Shown piece by piece: positions 62,114-64,000 of a stretch of 64,000 bases of DNA (position 1 is the stretch's first letter; each line of letters begins with the position of its first letter). The translations under genes were made by a program, and so were the position numbers. The stretch lies in the NCBI GenBank assembly GCA_963831645.1, contig CAWHQZ010000034.1, forward strand, positions 1-64,000, written 5' to 3'. The notes beneath the pieces are model-generated. The model had not been told where the DNA came from. It worked only from the letters and a program-made list of their open reading frames with translations, and searched no databases. Source of the stretch: CAWHQZ01 sp963831645. GTDB lineage: Bacteria > Pseudomonadota > Alphaproteobacteria > Rhizobiales > Aestuariivirgaceae.

Positions 62114-64000
62114 ATGAAGTTCACCAGGCTCAGGCTGTCGGGCTTCAAATCCTTCGTTGAGCCGACGGAGCTCATCATCGATCAGGGCCTCACCGGCATC
62201 GTCGGACCGAACGGCTGCGGCAAGTCCAATCTGCTCGAAGCTCTGCGCTGGGTGATGGGGGAGAACTCGTACAAGAGCATGCGCGGGGCCGGCATGGACG
62301 ACGTCATCTTTTCCGGAACCGCCAACCGCCCGTCGCGCAACATGGCTGAAGTGGCGATTGCGCTCGACAATCTGTCGCGAACCGCGCCGGCTCAGTTCAA
62401 CGATCAGGAGACGATCGAAGTCGCGCGCCGCATCGAGCGCGACGCCGGATCGGCCTATCGCATCAACGGCAGAGACGTGCGCGCCCGCGACGTCCAGCTG
62501 CTGTTTGCCGACGCCTCGACGGGAGCGCGATCGCCGGCCCTGGTGCGCCAGGGGCAGATCGGCGAGCTGATCAATTCGAAACCGCAATCGCGGCGGCGAA
62601 TTCTCGAAGAGGCGGCGGGTATCACCGGTCTCCATACCCGCCGCCATGAAGCCGAGCTCAAGCTCAGGGCGGCCGAAGGCAATCTGCAGCGCATCGAGGA
62701 TGTGGTGGTTCAGCTCGAGGGCCAGCTTGCGAACCTGAAGCGCCAGGTACGCCAGGCTGCAAGGTACAAGCACATCTCTGCCGAAATACGCCAACTCGAA
62801 GCAGCCGGCCTCTACCGGGAGTGGGTGGAAGCGCGCGATGCGGTTGGCCGCGAACAGGCCAAGCTGAACGCCGTCGCCAGAGTGCTCGCGGAAGACACGC
62901 GCGCTCTTTCCGAGGCCACCCGAAGCAGGGAAACGGCCGCAGAGATCCTGCCCGGCCTACGCGAGGAAGCAACGAAGCAAGCTGCTGGCCTGCAAAGATT
63001 GATCCTTGCCGGGCAGAGCCTCGATGAGGAGGAGTCGCGGGCCAAATCGCGTCACGCCGAGACGGAAGCGCATCTTGCCGAGAGCGAACGCGACCTCGAA
63101 CGCGAGCAGGCGAGACTTGGCGATGCATCGGCGATCCTCGCGGGGCTTGCCGAAGAGAAAGCATCCCTGCTTGACAGCCAGGCAAACGACGCCGCCAACA
63201 GGGATGAGGCGGATCGCGAACTGCAGAGCGCCGTCAACGGCCTGATGCAGTCGCAGCAGCAGGCCGACCGGCTGAACAGCCGCCTGACTGAGTTCCTGGC
63301 CCGCCGCGAATCTCTCGTGCAACTCATCCAAGTGCAGCGGTCCCGGCTCGAGAAACAGGAGCTCGAAATCGCCGCCAACCTCGAGCGCCGAGAGCGGCTG
63401 CTGGCCGGCGCCGATAGCGACAAGCTGACGCAGGCATTGACGGACGCAGTAGACGGAGCGGCTGCCGCGGCGCGGAAGTCCGAGATTGATGCCGGTGATG
63501 CCGAAAACGCGGCCGCCGAGGCAAGCCGACGCGAAGCCGACGCACGAAAGGTATTCGATGAAGCGCGAAGGCAGACCGAGCGCCTCGAAACGGAAATCGC
63601 GACCCTCGTGGCGCTCCTGCGGGTGGAGGAAAAAGAGTCCTGGCCACCGCTTGTCGATGCGTTGACCGTCGCTCCCGGTTTCGAGGCAGCGCTCGGGGCG
63701 GCGCTGGGTGATGAACTCGACGTTCCCACCGACGAGGCAGCACCGGCGCACTGGCGCTCTCTGCCGCCGCTCGATGGCGTTGCCCCGCTGCCGGCGGGAG
63801 CAACGCCGCTCGCCGAGTTCGTCAACGCCCCCCAGAGTCTCGATCGCCGGCTGAGACACATCGGAATTGTCGAACGGGACCAAGGCCAAGCCCTGCAAGG
63901 CGGTCTGAAGCCCGGGCAGCGGCTGGTCAGCAAGGAAGGCTGCCTGTGGCGCTGGGATGGGTTCACGATAGCCGGCCACCTGCCGGCTGCGGCAGCCAAG
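62114..64000 (+). CDS. smc: Chromosome segregation protein SMC (3' end cut off)
   Basis: The right window edge cuts this gene after 629 codons. The Walker A loop GIVGPNGCGKSNLLEALRW is at residues 28-46, in MKFTRLRLSGFKSFVEPTEL. The following RQGQIGELINSKPQSRRRIL is the conserved RxxIxxxL-type motif near the head, and a long coiled coil runs from about residue 160 to 500. The sequence FEAALGAALGDELDVPTDEA near residue 530 begins the hinge. SMC condenses and segregates the chromosome as a dimer with ScpA/ScpB. ATG 62114 starts it. Confidence 0.96.
   Translation, partial: MKFTRLRLSGFKSFVEPTELIIDQGLTGIVGPNGCGKSNLLEALRWVMGENSYKSMRGAGMDDVIFSGTANRPSRNMAEVAIALDNLSRTAPAQFNDQETIEVARRIERDAGSAYRINGRDVRARDVQLLFADASTGARSPALVRQGQIGELINSKPQSRRRILEEAAGITGLHTRRHEAELKLRAAEGNLQRIEDVVVQLEGQLANLKRQVRQAARYKHISAEIRQLEAAGLYREWVEARDAVGREQAKLNAVARVLAEDTRALSEATRSRETAAEILPGLREEATKQAAGLQRLILAGQSLDEEESRAKSRHAETEAHLAESERDLEREQARLGDASAILAGLAEEKASLLDSQANDAANRDEADRELQSAVNGLMQSQQQADRLNSRLTEFLARRESLVQLIQVQRSRLEKQELEIAANLERRERLLAGADSDKLTQALTDAVDGAAAAARKSEIDAGDAENAAAEASRREADARKVFDEARRQTERLETEIATLVALLRVEEKESWPPLVDALTVAPGFEAALGAALGDELDVPTDEAAPAHWRSLPPLDGVAPLPAGATPLAEFVNAPQSLDRRLRHIGIVERDQGQALQGGLKPGQRLVSKEGCLWRWDGFTIAGHLPAAAAK

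Noticed and set aside
1..64000. CRISPR array, integrase or insertion sequence
   Set aside because: No regularly spaced identical repeats, transposase motifs (DDE/HUH) or integrase motifs were recognised on either strand.

Overview
The window is GC-rich chromosomal DNA from an alphaproteobacterium, most likely in the Rhizobiales/Hyphomicrobiales. The evidence is gene content and order: rnhB-ccrM-mutY, a DUF721 gene followed by dsbA-like and smc, glyQ-glyS-ppdK, a glyQ/S49 peptidase/methyltransferase/DUF2007/polyprenyl synthase/ispE/TPR block, fabI-aroC, and an ETF-QO/uracil-DNA glycosylase/moaB block. A CcrM-type GANTC methyltransferase is an alphaproteobacterial hallmark. I cannot name a genus. 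No rRNA, tRNA, CRISPR array or intact transposase was found.

Layout. 1-1782: a partial HtrA protease and a glyoxalase-like protein. 1942-15043: an accessory region holding a sugar ABC transporter (no ATPase gene), an SDR dehydrogenase, an amidase, CutC, an NAD epimerase, a DUF4336 protein, an arylsulfatase and an outer-membrane protein. It is littered with broken genes (serine hydrolase, permease, SDR, formylglycine-generating enzyme, second sulfatase) and bracketed by two copies of a 35-bp repeat that end exactly at the stop codons of two unrelated genes. 15040-34997: mostly housekeeping genes (PLP lyase, pdxH, fabI, aroC, MATE pump, xseB, histone deacetylase-like, Sua5, FAD oxidase, NUDIX, dihydroorotase-like, ygfZ, tag and others), often in overlapping, translationally coupled pairs. 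35231-51589: ppdK, glycyl-tRNA synthetase, isoprenoid genes, TPR protein, radical SAM, moaB, UDG and ETF-QO. 51648-56498: an accessory stretch of small unknown proteins, including a tandem-duplicated family and a broken gluconokinase. 56483-64000: aldo/keto reductase, rnhB, ccrM, mutY, DUF721, dsbA-like and the 5' part of smc.

How the genes fit together. The housekeeping blocks cover translation (glyQ/glyS, Sua5), central carbon metabolism (ppdK), isoprenoids (ispE, polyprenyl synthase), fatty acid and shikimate steps (fabI, aroC), DNA repair (tag, UDG, mutY, xseB) and the cell cycle and chromosome (ccrM, smc). The accessory island looks like a former sugar or sulfate-ester scavenging locus now decaying.

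The most striking property of the window is recurrent single-base lesions. At least eleven reading frames are repaired by removing exactly one base, in obvious relics but also in glyQ, glyS, mutY, a TPR protein and a dihydroorotase. Because some of these are normally indispensable, insertion errors in the assembly are a serious alternative to true decay. The sequence alone cannot decide this; read-level evidence would.
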